Shown here: positions 17,017 through 26,746 of the stretch, piece after piece
How the letters are laid out: every line of letters begins with the position of its first letter
Position numbering within the stretch: position 1 is the stretch's first letter
Source: Nostoc sp. B(2019)
GTDB lineage: Bacteria; Cyanobacteriota; Cyanobacteriia; Cyanobacteriales; Nostocaceae
Length of the DNA: 64,000 nucleotides
Reading direction: 5' to 3'
NCBI RefSeq assembly: GCF_010091925.1
Contig: NZ_WVID01000020.1
Coordinates: 62,001 to 126,000, forward strand
The notes under the pieces: model-generated
Databases searched by the model: none
Told to the model about the DNA's origin: nothing
What the model saw: the letters and a program-made list of their open reading frames with translations, nothing else
Program-made: the position numbers and the translations under genes

Positions 17017-19509
17017 ATGGAAACAGTATCTAAAAGCACTTTATCTTCATCTGCCAAAGAGCGATCGCTCATTCTGTGGTTTGATGAAGTTGGCATCAGT
17101 GATATACCCTTAGTTGGTGGTAAGAACGCATCACTGGGTGAAATGATTCAACAACTGTCACCCAAAGGTATTGACGTTCCTACGGGATTTGCTACCACAG
17201 CTTATGCTTATCGTTATTTCATTAAATCAGCAGGGTTAGAACCAAAGCTACGCAAACTCTTTGCTGACTTGGATGTTGAGGATGTCAAAAATCTCCGAGA
17301 ACGGGGGAAAAAAGCGCGATCGCTATTGATACACACACCATTTCCTATAGAATTGCGAGAGGCGATCGCCACGGCATACCAAGTCTTAAGTGAGCGATAC
17401 AATGCAGAGACAGATGTCGCAGTTCGTTCTAGCGCCACTGCTGAAGACCTTCCTGATGCTAGTTTTGCCGGACAGCAAGAAAGTTACCTGAATGTTGTCG
17501 GTACTGAAGGAGTTTTAGCAGCTTGCCATAAATGCTTTGCTTCCCTATTTACCGATCGCGCTATTTCTTATCGCCACACCAAGGGATTTGATCACTTTAG
17601 CATTGCCCTTGCCGTTGGTGTACAAAAAATGGTGCGCTCTGACTTAGCAACCTCTGGGGTGATGTTTTCCATTGATACGGAAACCGGCTTTAAGGATGCT
17701 GCACTGATTACAGCAGCCTACGGTTTAGGAGAAAATGTTGTCCAAGGAGCCGTTAACCCAGATGAATACTATGTTTTTAAACCAACTTTAAAGGCAGGTT
17801 TTCGCCCAATTATTAATAAAAAATTGGGCAGCAAAGAACTCAAAATGATCTATGATGATGGCTCCAAATTTACTAAGAATGTATCTGTATCAACCGCAGA
17901 TAAAGGCAAATTTGCTATTAATGACGAAGAGATTTTACAACTAGCACGCTGGGCATCTTTAATTGAAGATCATTATTCTCAAGTCCACGGCATTTACACC
18001 CCAATGGATATCGAGTGGGCAAAAGATGGCATTACCAATCAACTTTTTGTTGTCCAAGCGCGTCCCGAAACCGTCCAGTCGCAGAAGACGGGGAATGTGT
18101 TGCGGACTTATCGCCTTGTAGGGAAAGCAGGGGAGCAGGGGAGCAGGGGAGCAGAGGAGCAAACAGAAAATACTGCCCCTCCGCCTCTGGTAACTGGACG
18201 TGCAATTGGGGAAGCAATTAGTCAAGGGAAAGCGCATCTAATTTTAGACGTACATAGAATCGAGCAATTCCAAGCTGGGGAAGTGTTGGTGACAGAGAGA
18301 ACTGATCCCGACTGGGAACCGATTATGAAACGTGCTAGTGCAATTGTTACCAACTCTGGGGGGCGCACCTGTCACGCTGCGATCATTGCGCGAGAATTAG
18401 GTGTACCTGCGATCGTGGGATGCGGCAATGCTACAAATATTTTGAAAACTGGTCAAGAGGTAACAATTTCTTGTGCTGAAGGGGAAGAAGGTAAAGTTTA
18501 TCCAGGCTTATTGCCTTTTGAAGTTCAAGAAGTACCTTTAGAAGATTTACCCCGTACCCGCACCCAAATTTTAATGAATGTGGGCAATCCTCAAGAAGCA
18601 TTAAGTTTATCTGCGATTCCCAACGATGGCGTGGGTTTAGCACGAACAGAATTTATTATCGCCAATCAAATCCAAATTCATCCAATGGCGTTGATTCACT
18701 ATGACTTATTAAAAGATGAATTTGTCAAAGCCAAAATTTCTGACATCACCGCACTTTACGACGAGAAACCGCAGTATTTTGTAGATAAATTAGCCCAAGG
18801 CATAGGTAGAATTGCAGCGGCATTTTATCCCAAACCAGTAATTGTGAGAATGTCAGATTTTAAGAGTAATGAATATGCGAACCTATTAGGTGGTCAACAG
18901 TTTGAACCCCATGAAGAAAACCCCATGCTAGGCTGGCGAGGCGCAGCGCGTTACTATGATCAAGGCTATAGAGAAGCTTTTGCTCTAGAGTGTCATTCCA
19001 TCAAGCGGGTACGAGAAGAGATGGGTTTAACGAATGTCATACCAATGATTCCCTTCTGTCGCACTCCCGATGAGGGACGTTTAGTGTTAGCAGAAATGGC
19101 AAAAAATGATCTCAAGCAAGGCGTTAACGATTTGCAGGTTTATGTAATGTGTGAATTGCCCAACAATGTAATTATGGCTGAAGAGTTTGCTGATGTATTT
19201 GATGGCTTTTCCATTGGTTCCAATGACTTAACTCAGTTAACACTGGGTATAGACAGAGATTCAGCATTGGTGGCGCGATTGTTTGATGAGCGCAGTCAAG
19301 GAGTAAAGCGAATGGTAAAAATGGCTATAGAAACTGCCAAAAAACGCAACCGTAAAATTGGCATTTGTGGACAAGCACCCAGCGATTACCCAGAATTTGC
19401 CCAGTTTTTGGTTGAACAAGGAATTGACTCAATTAGCCTCAATCCAGATTCGGTTTTAAAGACGATGCTGGAAGTGGCAAAAGTTGAGAAAGAGTTACCC
19501 GCCCCATAG
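17017..19509 (+). CDS. ppsA: Phosphoenolpyruvate synthase
   Basis: PpsA converts pyruvate and ATP to phosphoenolpyruvate, AMP and phosphate. At 830 residues it shows the N-terminal ATP-grasp domain (VGGKNASLGEMI, VRSSATAEDLPDASFAGQQE), the swivelling phosphohistidine domain (SGGRTCHAAIIARELGVPAI, catalytic His in TCHAA) and the C-terminal PEP-binding barrel (FSIGSNDLTQLTLGIDRD; Cys in KIGICGQAPSD). Between the first two domains, at about residues 368-390, the linker contains GEQGSRGAEEQ, encoded by the GGGGAGCA tandem repeat common between genes in this window. The frame is kept, so the enzyme is probably functional. Confidence 0.95.
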   Translation: METVSKSTLSSSAKERSLILWFDEVGISDIPLVGGKNASLGEMIQQLSPKGIDVPTGFATTAYAYRYFIKSAGLEPKLRKLFADLDVEDVKNLRERGKKARSLLIHTPFPIELREAIATAYQVLSERYNAETDVAVRSSATAEDLPDASFAGQQESYLNVVGTEGVLAACHKCFASLFTDRAISYRHTKGFDHFSIALAVGVQKMVRSDLATSGVMFSIDTETGFKDAALITAAYGLGENVVQGAVNPDEYYVFKPTLKAGFRPIINKKLGSKELKMIYDDGSKFTKNVSVSTADKGKFAINDEEILQLARWASLIEDHYSQVHGIYTPMDIEWAKDGITNQLFVVQARPETVQSQKTGNVLRTYRLVGKAGEQGSRGAEEQTENTAPPPLVTGRAIGEAISQGKAHLILDVHRIEQFQAGEVLVTERTDPDWEPIMKRASAIVTNSGGRTCHAAIIARELGVPAIVGCGNATNILKTGQEVTISCAEGEEGKVYPGLLPFEVQEVPLEDLPRTRTQILMNVGNPQEALSLSAIPNDGVGLARTEFIIANQIQIHPMALIHYDLLKDEFVKAKISDITALYDEKPQYFVDKLAQGIGRIAAAFYPKPVIVRMSDFKSNEYANLLGGQQFEPHEENPMLGWRGAARYYDQGYREAFALECHSIKRVREEMGLTNVIPMIPFCRTPDEGRLVLAEMAKNDLKQGVNDLQVYVMCELPNNVIMAEEFADVFDGFSIGSNDLTQLTLGIDRDSALVARLFDERSQGVKRMVKMAIETAKKRNRKIGICGQAPSDYPEFAQFLVEQGIDSISLNPDSVLKTMLEVAKVEKELPAP
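18125..18162. repeat. GGGGAGCA tandem repeat inside ppsA
   Basis: Three to four degenerate GGGGAGCA units lie within the coding sequence, in the linker before the phosphohistidine domain. The same unit occurs inside recG and in intergenic DNA at about 20153 and 24830. Confidence 0.8.
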
Positions 19510-19605
19510 CCTTTCTCCTGGCCCGTGTTGAGTGAAAACTTGTAAAATCAGCAGGAGTGATGGGTTGCAACTTTGTGGTAGCGATCGCTCTTAATTTAGT
19601 TAAAG

Positions 19606-20172
19606 GTGAAGATGACACCGCTTTTTGAAACCGAACGCTTGATTATTCGCACTTGGATACCCGAAAGCGATGCTGAACAAGCGTTTGAAATTTATAATGA
19701 TCCGGAAGTGACGTACTTTCTTGGTAATGGTGCTCGCGTTCCCACCATTGAGTTGCAGCATCAGCGCTTAATTGAAAACATTGAGCGATCGCGCCGACGC
19801 AAAAATGGTACTGGATCTTGGGCAATTGTAGATAAACAAACTGCAACAATTGTCGGAACCATCCTTCTCAAGGAATTGCCAGACAAAGATGGCTTACCCA
19901 CTCATAATCATGAGATAGGCTGGCACTTACGGCGAGCTTCTTGGGGTAAAGGCTATGCAACAGAAGCAGGGCAAGGTATGCTCAAATACGGATTTAGTAT
20001 CCTGAACTTGCCAGTGATTTATGCAGTCGTGAAGCCAGAAAATCATCCCTCAATCCGTGTCACCCAAAGACTAGGGATGAAACCAATGGGGTGGACAAAG
20101 AATTATTACGGTATTGAACTGCTTCTATTCCAACTAGCTGCACCTGGAAGAATAGAGGGGGCAGGGGAGTAG
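19606..20172 (+). CDS. GNAT family N-acetyltransferase (RimJ/RimL-like)
   Basis: A 188-residue acetyltransferase of the Acetyltransf_3 type. It starts LFETERLIIRTWIPESD, typical of the RimJ/RimL group, and shows the acetyl-CoA binding region EIGWHLRRASWGKGYATEAG at about residues 102-121 and PENHPSIRVTQRLGM near 144-158. The substrate is unknown; homologues modify ribosomal proteins, other proteins or small amines. The last residues (RIEGAGE) are read from a GGGGCA-type repeat that runs past the stop, so the C-terminus seems to have been shaped by repeat insertion. Confidence 0.85.
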   Translation: MKMTPLFETERLIIRTWIPESDAEQAFEIYNDPEVTYFLGNGARVPTIELQHQRLIENIERSRRRKNGTGSWAIVDKQTATIVGTILLKELPDKDGLPTHNHEIGWHLRRASWGKGYATEAGQGMLKYGFSILNLPVIYAVVKPENHPSIRVTQRLGMKPMGWTKNYYGIELLLFQLAAPGRIEGAGE

Positions 20173-20258
20173 AGGGGCAGGGGGGCAGGGGAGCAGAGAG
20201 GGAATAAATACTGACTCTTGACTTTTGACTTTTGACTCTTGACTTTTGACTCTTGACA
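20153..20258. repeat. GGGGCAG/GGGGAGCA and TTTTGAC/TCTTGAC tandem repeats
   Basis: A compound repeat covers the GNAT stop and the whole spacer to the next gene: GGGG(A)GCAG-type units at about 20153-20202, then TCTTGAC/TTTTGAC heptads at about 20213-20254. Such heptads are short tandem repeats characteristic of filamentous cyanobacteria. Confidence 0.75.
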
Positions 20259-20259
20259 A

Positions 20260-21795
20260 ATGACAAAAAAGTGGTTCCAAATTGGGATGGTGGGTATATT
20301 TCTCCTATCAGTTGCCTTGCGATTTTGGGGACTGGGGCGATTTAATACCCTTGTATTTGATGAAGTTTACTTTGCCAAATTTGGTAATAATTATCTCACC
20401 CACACACCATTTTTTAATGCTCATCCGCCGCTGAGCCAATATCTCATCGGCATCGGGATTTGGATTGGCAGCCACATTCCTTTTTGGCACGATACAGTAA
20501 ATGGACTGACAGGTTCATTGCGATCGCCTTGGAGTTATCGTTGGTTCAATGCCCTTACTGGCTCATTTATTCCTGTGGTTATTGCTGCAATTGCCTATCA
20601 GTTGAGTCATCGCCGTAGCTTTGCAATACTTGCAGGTTTATTCACAGCTTGTGATGGTTTATTTCTGGTTGAGTCTCGCTATGCCCTAAGTAATATTTAT
20701 ATTGTCATTTTCGGTTTGCTAGGGCAGTGGTTTTTATTATTGGCATTGGATAATCAAAATCAACGCCGTTCTTTTTGGTTAGTTATTTCTGGCATTAGTT
20801 TCGGTGCATCAATCGCCACTAAATGGAATGGCTTATGGTTTTTATTAGGTGCTTATCTCATTTGGTTAGTAGCTTGGTTAATTCGGGGAATGCATTCTTT
20901 TCCCTCTCTTAAAATCCTTTCTTCATTTTCTTCATCACCACTAGCGCTAGTCAGACAAGGAAGATTCTTTTACAGCGAATGGTTTCGCAAGTTGGATGAA
21001 GAACCCCAACAAGTTGTAGTTCAGACGCCACTTCAAAATCTGACTCAACTAAATTTTTTTCAGATGTTATTTTATCTGGGAATTATTCCAGTTTTAGTCT
21101 ATAGCATCATCTGGATTCCCCACCTTCAGTTAGATAAGAATTATGGATTTATAGCAGTACATCAGCAAATTTTGAAGTTTCACCTCCAAATGGGTGGCAA
21201 TAGTCCTAAAGTCCATCCATATTGTGCTGCATGGTATCAATGGCCTTTGATGACTCGACCAATGGCATATTATTATCAAACGGCTAAGAGTATTAAAGAG
21301 CCATTACCTGTAATGGGGCCTCCATTACCTTCTGGAACTGGGAAAATAGTTTATGATGTCCATGCAATGGGCAATCCATTTTTATGGTGGTTTGGTGTTG
21401 CTGCCATTTTGTTTTTAGTAGGGATGCTGGTGTCGCAAATTGTGAGTTATTGGGTGAAGCAAAAGCGTTTTTCTGTGCCTGCAACTCTTAGTGCTGATAC
21501 TTGGATTGCCCTGTATTTAGTGATAAATTATGCCGCAAATTTATTACCTTGGGTGAAGGTAACAAGGTGCGTTTTTATTTACCATTACATCTGCGCTGTA
21601 GTGTTTGTCTTTTTAGCGATCGCTTGGTTTGTTGATCAATGCCTTCGCAGTTATTATCGGGCATTCCGGGTGTTTGGTGTCACTATTACCTTTATTATTC
21701 TGGCTGCTTTTATTTTTTGGATGCCTATTTATTTGGGTTTACCCCTGTCCCCTGAAGGTTATAAACTACGGATGTTATTTAACTCTTGGATTTAA
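20260..21795 (+). CDS. GT39-family membrane mannosyltransferase (PMT-like)
   Basis: A 511-residue polytopic membrane protein resembling dolichyl-phosphate-mannose protein O-mannosyltransferases. The first external loop after helix 1 has the acidic pair Asp34-Glu35 (NTLVFDEVYFAKFG), followed by HPPLSQYLIGIGIWIG; these match the conserved PMT catalytic loop. A C-terminal part with several helices (about 365-495) fits PMT_4TMC. It would transfer mannose or another sugar from a lipid carrier to proteins or glycans on the outer face of the plasma membrane. The start follows heptad repeats directly, and no close operon partner is seen. Confidence 0.85.
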   Translation: MTKKWFQIGMVGIFLLSVALRFWGLGRFNTLVFDEVYFAKFGNNYLTHTPFFNAHPPLSQYLIGIGIWIGSHIPFWHDTVNGLTGSLRSPWSYRWFNALTGSFIPVVIAAIAYQLSHRRSFAILAGLFTACDGLFLVESRYALSNIYIVIFGLLGQWFLLLALDNQNQRRSFWLVISGISFGASIATKWNGLWFLLGAYLIWLVAWLIRGMHSFPSLKILSSFSSSPLALVRQGRFFYSEWFRKLDEEPQQVVVQTPLQNLTQLNFFQMLFYLGIIPVLVYSIIWIPHLQLDKNYGFIAVHQQILKFHLQMGGNSPKVHPYCAAWYQWPLMTRPMAYYYQTAKSIKEPLPVMGPPLPSGTGKIVYDVHAMGNPFLWWFGVAAILFLVGMLVSQIVSYWVKQKRFSVPATLSADTWIALYLVINYAANLLPWVKVTRCVFIYHYICAVVFVFLAIAWFVDQCLRSYYRAFRVFGVTITFIILAAFIFWMPIYLGLPLSPEGYKLRMLFNSWI

Positions 21796-22131
21796 CTAGA
21801 AAATGATAAAGCATGAAGAATAAGGATGAGAATTGCACGTTTCTCACTTCAATCGTCACATTCCATCTTTTTTCAGCCTTCACTTTACATAGCTATACAT
21901 AATCTAGGCTTTTTAATCACATACTTTTCACATATCTTTATCACTATGTAACCTTAGTGACTGTTAAGCTGTTAAATCATAAGCAAATACTGCAAAGCAT
22001 GACTCAAGGGATATAAAATTAGATACTAAGTAAAAATGATGAATGAGGAATTATGATTTCCAGCACTCATCTTTTTTAGTTATTATAGATACTCTAATTT
22101 TGATGCTCCCAGACAACATAGGAGGATCGTC
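21796..22131. other. Leader region of the phytochrome gene
   Basis: 336 AT-rich bases upstream of the phytochrome operon. A strong ribosome-binding site AGGAGG at 22120-22125 precedes the ATG by six bases. No repeat or other gene was recognised. Confidence 0.5.
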
Positions 22132-24438
22132 ATGGAAACAGACTTACAATTACCAGGTATTAATTTAATCAGCTTAAAAGAGGCATCGATTCATCTTTCT
22201 AGTCAAATTCAGCCTCATGGTGTTCTGTTAGTATTAGAAGAACCTGAGCTAAAAATATTACAAGTTAGTAGTAATACATTAAAGATTTTCGGAATTACTC
22301 CCGAAAATATATTGCAAAAAAAATTAGAAGACTTACTTGATCCATTCCAAATAGAGAGAATTCAAACAGGGCTATCACAGGCAAATCTTGACTTCATCAA
22401 TCCCACTAAAGTTTGGGTGAGAAAAAAAGGTGATGATTACACAGTATTTGATGCAGTATTTCACCGGAATCCCCAAGGGTTTTTAATCCTGGAATTAGAA
22501 CCTGCAATTACCCAAGAGAATATTCCCTTTTTAAGCTTTTATCATTTAGCTAGAGCTTCTATTAACCAACTGGAAAAAACAGCAAACCTCCGTGATTTTT
22601 GTCAAGTAATTGTGCAGGAAGTCCGAAAAATCACGGAATTTGATAGGGTGATGCTATATAAATTTGATGATGATGGGCATGGCTCTGTAGTTGCTGAGGA
22701 AAAACTAGAAAGTCTCGAACCTTACTTAGGATTACACTACCCAGAATCAGATATTCCAAAACCAGCGAGAAAATTATTTGCTTCCAATTCGATTAGAATA
22801 ATACCGGATTCCTATTCTCAGCCAGTAAAAGTTTTTCCTAGTAATCATCCAGTTAGCGATCGCCCGATTGATTTAACCAACTCTATTCTAAGAAGTGCGG
22901 CTCCTTGTCATCTGGAGTACTTACATAATATGGGTGTTGGTGCTTCACTAACTATCTCTTTGATTAAAGACGAAAAACTCTGGGGACTAATTGCTTGTCA
23001 TCATCAATCACCCAAGTATGTTTCCTACGAATTGCGTAAAGCGTGCGAATTCTTGGGGCGAGTTATATTTGCAGAAATCTCAGCCAGAGAAGAAACAGAA
23101 GACTACTACCACCGCATAAATCTGACACATATTCAGTCAATCTTGATTGAATATATGTCCCAAGAAGAAAACTTTATTGATGGTTTAGTTAAAAACCCTC
23201 AGCATCTCCTAGATTTAACCACTGCTCAAGGAGCAGCAGTTTGTTTTGGAGGAAATTGCACGGTAGTTGGTGAAACTCCTAAAGAAGAAGAACTGAATTT
23301 TTTAGTCCAATGGCTAAAAAATAATGTTGAGGAAGAAGTATTCTATACAGATTCGCTACCACACATTTATCCAGACGCCGAAAGTTTTAAAAACGTCGCC
23401 AGCGGTTTGTTGGCTATTCCGATTTCTAAGCGAAATTATGTTTTGTGGTTTCGACCGGAAGTAATTCAAACTGTAAATTGGGGCGGCGACCCTAATAGAG
23501 CGTTTGAAGTTAACCAGTCAAACGGAAATGTCCGGCTATGTCCACGTAAATCATTTGAATTGTGGAAAGAAACCGTTCGTTTAACGTCTTTACCTTGGAA
23601 ATATGTAGAAGTCAAAGCAGCACTGGAATTACGGAAAGCAATTGTTAATATTGTCCTGCGTCAAGCTGATGAACTTGCTCAGTTAGCTCAGGATTTAGAA
23701 CGTTCTAACGCAGAACTGAAAAAGTTTGCTTATGTCGCCTCTCATGACTTGCAAGAACCACTCAATCAAGTTGTGAATTACGTGCAGTTGTTGGAGATGC
23801 GCTATCGAGAAGAACTCGATGAAGATGCTCAAGAGTTTATTAGCTACGCCGTCGAAGGAGTTAGCCTGATGCAGACGTTAATCGATGACGTGCTGGCATA
23901 CTCTAAAGTGGATATGCAGGCGATCGCATTTAAAATGACTGAGGTAAAGACAGCCTTAGATCGAGCCTTGGGCAATTTGCGTCAACGCATTAATGAAACT
24001 GGGGCCACTATCACCCATGATCCCTTACCAACAGTCATGGCTGACAGTACGCAACTGATGCAGCTATTTCAAAACCTCATCGGTAACGCCATTAAGTTCC
24101 ATAGTGACGAGTCGCCGCAAATCCACATCGGAGCAGAGAGACTAGAAGATGCATGGCTATTCTCTGTACGTGATAATGGTATTGGCATTGACCCACAGTT
24201 TAGCGATCGCATTTTCGTCATCTTTCAGCGCCTACACACACGGGATGAATATTCCGGTACAGGTATGGGTCTAGCTATCTGTAAGAAGATTATCGAATGC
24301 CACCGGGGGCGGATCTGGGTAGAATCGCAACTGGATGAAGGCGCAACCTTCTACTTTACAATTCCAGTTGGAGGACGCGAGCTTGAGCGTAGAAGCGGAA
24401 GAAAAACACAAAACCATCTTTTTGGTCGAGGACAATAA
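22132..24438 (+). CDS. Cyanobacterial phytochrome (Cph1/AphA type) sensor histidine kinase
   Basis: A 768-residue red/far-red receptor kinase. The photosensory module is PAS (about 18-125, with IQPHG), GAF (about 150-315) and PHY (about 330-500). The GAF shows PESDIP at 204-209 and the bilin-binding Cys259 in APCHLEYL, with His260 and His290 lining the pocket. The PHY tongue has NWGGDP (449-454) and PRKSFELW. There is no N-terminal Cys of the biliverdin type, so phycocyanobilin is the likely chromophore. The output is HisKA with His538 (ASHDLQEP) and HATPase ([14 protein letters not shown]). The last about 20 residues overlap the Rcp1 gene. In the family, light controls autophosphorylation and transfer to Rcp1. 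Confidence 0.93.
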   Translation: METDLQLPGINLISLKEASIHLSSQIQPHGVLLVLEEPELKILQVSSNTLKIFGITPENILQKKLEDLLDPFQIERIQTGLSQANLDFINPTKVWVRKKGDDYTVFDAVFHRNPQGFLILELEPAITQENIPFLSFYHLARASINQLEKTANLRDFCQVIVQEVRKITEFDRVMLYKFDDDGHGSVVAEEKLESLEPYLGLHYPESDIPKPARKLFASNSIRIIPDSYSQPVKVFPSNHPVSDRPIDLTNSILRSAAPCHLEYLHNMGVGASLTISLIKDEKLWGLIACHHQSPKYVSYELRKACEFLGRVIFAEISAREETEDYYHRINLTHIQSILIEYMSQEENFIDGLVKNPQHLLDLTTAQGAAVCFGGNCTVVGETPKEEELNFLVQWLKNNVEEEVFYTDSLPHIYPDAESFKNVASGLLAIPISKRNYVLWFRPEVIQTVNWGGDPNRAFEVNQSNGNVRLCPRKSFELWKETVRLTSLPWKYVEVKAALELRKAIVNIVLRQADELAQLAQDLERSNAELKKFAYVASHDLQEPLNQVVNYVQLLEMRYREELDEDAQEFISYAVEGVSLMQTLIDDVLAYSKVDMQAIAFKMTEVKTALDRALGNLRQRINETGATITHDPLPTVMADSTQLMQLFQNLIGNAIKFHSDESPQIHIGAERLEDAWLFSVRDNGIGIDPQFSDRIFVIFQRLHTRDEYSGTGMGLAICKKIIECHRGRIWVESQLDEGATFYFTIPVGGRELERRSGRKTQNHLFGRGQ

Positions 24439-24829
24439 AGCCGATGTCCGTTTAATTCAAGAAGCACTGAAAAATAGCTCAGTGCCTTACCAAGTGGTGA
24501 CTGTCAGGGATGGCATAGACGCTATGGCTTATTTACGCCAAGAAGGTGAATACGCCGATGCACCACGCCCTGACCTCATCCTACTGGATTTGAACTTGCC
24601 CAAGAAGGATGGGCGAGAAGTACTTGCGGAAATTAAAGCCGACCCAATACTTAAACGCATTCCAGTAGTAGTACTAACAACCTCAAAAAACGAGGATGAC
24701 ATTTTTCACAGCTATAATTTGCATGTAAATTGCTACATCACTAAGTCTCGTAACCTCAACCAACTATTCCAAATCGTCAAGAGTATTGAAGATTTTTGGC
24801 TCTGTACAGTGACGCTACCATCGGAGTGA
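24383..24829 (+). CDS. rcp1: Response regulator Rcp1
   Basis: A 148-residue single receiver domain. The acidic pocket is in [10 protein letters not shown], the phospho-acceptor Asp in [17 protein letters not shown], then VVLTTS and the Lys in [10 protein letters not shown] chose a TTG at 24383 because GGAGG at 24370-24374 lies eight bases before it and the resulting length equals that of the paralogue at 7583; an ATG at 24335 would give 164 residues. The gene overlaps the phytochrome gene by 56 bases, implying coupled translation. It is the natural phospho-acceptor of the upstream phytochrome kinase. Confidence 0.85.
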   Translation: MSVEAEEKHKTIFLVEDNKADVRLIQEALKNSSVPYQVVTVRDGIDAMAYLRQEGEYADAPRPDLILLDLNLPKKDGREVLAEIKADPILKRIPVVVLTTSKNEDDIFHSYNLHVNCYITKSRNLNQLFQIVKSIEDFWLCTVTLPSE

Positions 24830-24858
24830 GGGGGCAGGGGAGCAGGGGAGCAAGGGGG
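24829..24858. repeat. GGGGAGCA tandem repeat
   Basis: GGGGGCAGGGGAGCAGGGG-type units follow the rcp1 stop codon at once. The same unit lies in ppsA, recG and near 20153. Confidence 0.75.
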
Positions 24859-25007
24859 AATAAATACTGGCTCTTGCCTCTTGAACGCCAGTTCACTCAA
24901 CGGGGGGAACCCCCGCACGTGACTGGCTCCCCTTGACTCCTCACTCAGCACTTATTACTCAGTACTTTCAAGATAGAGGAGCAACAGGGGGGTGGAACCC
25001 GAAGATT

Positions 25008-26171
25008 ATGGCTGAGAGCTACTTAGTAAGAATATTGTTAATTGAGGACAGCTTAGCAGAAGCTAGATTGTTAAAAGAGTTTCTGAAGCAAGCCCAATCC
25101 CAAGAGTTTACTCTGCTTCATGTGAAGCGATTGGGGGAAGCACTCAAGGAACTAAGTGAATGTACATACGATGTTATTTTGTTAGATTTAACTCTTCCTG
25201 ACAGCCAAGGATTGTCATCTCTGCCTCCTCTGATTAGCCAAGCTCCAGGTATCCCGATTGTTGTACTAACAAATACAAATGACGAGGAACTGGCAATTGA
25301 GGCAGTGCGGCAAGGGGCGCAAGATTATCTAGTCAAACGGCAGGTAAGTGTAGATGCGTTGGTTCGCTCCTTACGTTATGCAATTGAGCGCAAGCAGGTT
25401 TTGGAAACATTACGCACGGTCAACGAGACTTTACAAGTCCGGGTTGAAGAACGAACTGCTGAGCTGGTGAAAGCTAATGAACTCAACCAGTTCAAATCTG
25501 AATTTGTCTCAATGCTTTCCCATGACATCCGCAACCCCTTAAATACTATTCTCTTAGCTGCTGGATTGCTACAAAAACACGACGAAAAATTGACTAAAGA
25601 GAAAAAACTGAATCATTTGCAGATGATTCGCTCGGCCATCAAAAACATGGCACAGCTTTTGGATGAGGTTTCATTTATTGGTAAAGCCGATTCCGGTAAA
25701 CTGTGGTGTGAACTCATCTCTATGGATTTGGAAGCTTTCTGCCGCCAATTGGTCTATGAAGCTCAATTAACTGTTGCAGAGAAGCATCTGAATTTGGTGT
25801 TTGCCAGTTTTGGGGAATTGGGCGAGTCCGTATGGGATGAAAGCCTGCTACGGCACATTTTAGGCAATTTACTTAGTAATGCTATTAAATATTCAATGCC
25901 GGGTGGCATGGTGCGTTTTGAATTAATTGGTCAGGAAAAAGCAGTAATTTTCAGAATTCAAGATTGGGGAATTGGCATTCCTCAAGAAGACCAAAAGCGT
26001 CTATTTCAACCTTTCAAGCGTGCTGATAATGTCGGAACCATTCCCGGCACTGGCTTAGGCTTAGCAATTGTTAAGAAGTGTGTCGAGGCACACGGAGGCG
26101 AGATTGTAGTTAATAGCCAAGTTGGAGTAGGCACAACTTTTACCGTCACCCTCCCTTTAATTGAAGATTAA
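25008..26171 (+). CDS. Receiver-histidine kinase (REC-HisKA-HATPase)
   Basis: 387 residues from the ATG at 25008 (MAESYLVRILLIED); the frame is open upstream but that part lies in the repeat spacer. Order: receiver (Asp in VILLDLTLPDSQG, Lys in DYLVKRQ), a short coiled-coil linker (ETLQVRVEERTAELVKANEL), HisKA (SMLSHDIRNPLNTILL) and HATPase (NLLSNAIKYS, DWGIGIP, GTGLGLAIVKK). It is soluble. It sits after phytochrome and rcp1 as the third gene of a triad that mirrors the one at 5.4-10.3 kb, and probably relays the light signal further. Confidence 0.88.
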   Translation: MAESYLVRILLIEDSLAEARLLKEFLKQAQSQEFTLLHVKRLGEALKELSECTYDVILLDLTLPDSQGLSSLPPLISQAPGIPIVVLTNTNDEELAIEAVRQGAQDYLVKRQVSVDALVRSLRYAIERKQVLETLRTVNETLQVRVEERTAELVKANELNQFKSEFVSMLSHDIRNPLNTILLAAGLLQKHDEKLTKEKKLNHLQMIRSAIKNMAQLLDEVSFIGKADSGKLWCELISMDLEAFCRQLVYEAQLTVAEKHLNLVFASFGELGESVWDESLLRHILGNLLSNAIKYSMPGGMVRFELIGQEKAVIFRIQDWGIGIPQEDQKRLFQPFKRADNVGTIPGTGLGLAIVKKCVEAHGGEIVVNSQVGVGTTFTVTLPLIED

Positions 26172-26746
26172 GTTGTTAGGCAAGTAATCCGAGCCAAATA
26201 CAATTCATAATTCCTGTTAATCTTCTTCCGTGAATACCAAATCTTTGTCATCCTAAACGACGGAGATGAAATCAGAGCATTTTTCTCTGTTTGTAGCTAA
26301 AGCAACTAATGCGGCAGCAATATCACTTAGATAAATGTCTAAGTTTAAAATTTTTTCTTGTATTAATTATTACATAAATATAATACAAAACCTGGCTATC
26401 TTTTATAGTAATTCTTAAATTTAGTCAAGATCGAGCAGAGCCGCCAGTCAAGGTAAAAAGTGGCAAGGGAAATCAGAAATTCGTTGAATATTGAAACGGC
26501 TCACTCTCTTCTCAATTTAGTCCTTCATAATTATTTGTAAACTACTTTTTATACTAAAAAGTGATAATATACAGTGGTTATACAGAGAATGTAACTTTTA
26601 AATAAACATTTAAACATTAAAATTTAGTGATTCTTCTTCGGAATTTACAAATACGATGTGTAGCTTGATATATGCCTGCAAAGAGTAATGTTTACTCTTA
26701 GAGTAAAAACTAGCACCTGAAAGACTCATTTTGAGGTGCTTGATAA
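26172..26746. other. 575-base region upstream of the RiPP locus
   Basis: AT-rich, without a gene. Close to the next start there is a hairpin at 26711-26739 (AGCACCT / AGGTGCT), whose 3' arm contains GAGG, a possible ribosome-binding site for the HTH gene. The long leader suggests regulation of the downstream operon. No other feature was recognised. Confidence 0.45.
26711..26739 (+). promoter_or_regulatory. Hairpin overlapping the ribosome-binding site of the HTH gene
   Basis: Arms AGCACCT (26711-26717) and AGGTGCT (26733-26739) can pair, placing the candidate Shine-Dalgarno GAGG inside the stem and the ATG at 26747 just after it. Such a stem could restrain translation, or it may be coincidental. 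Confidence 0.35.
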
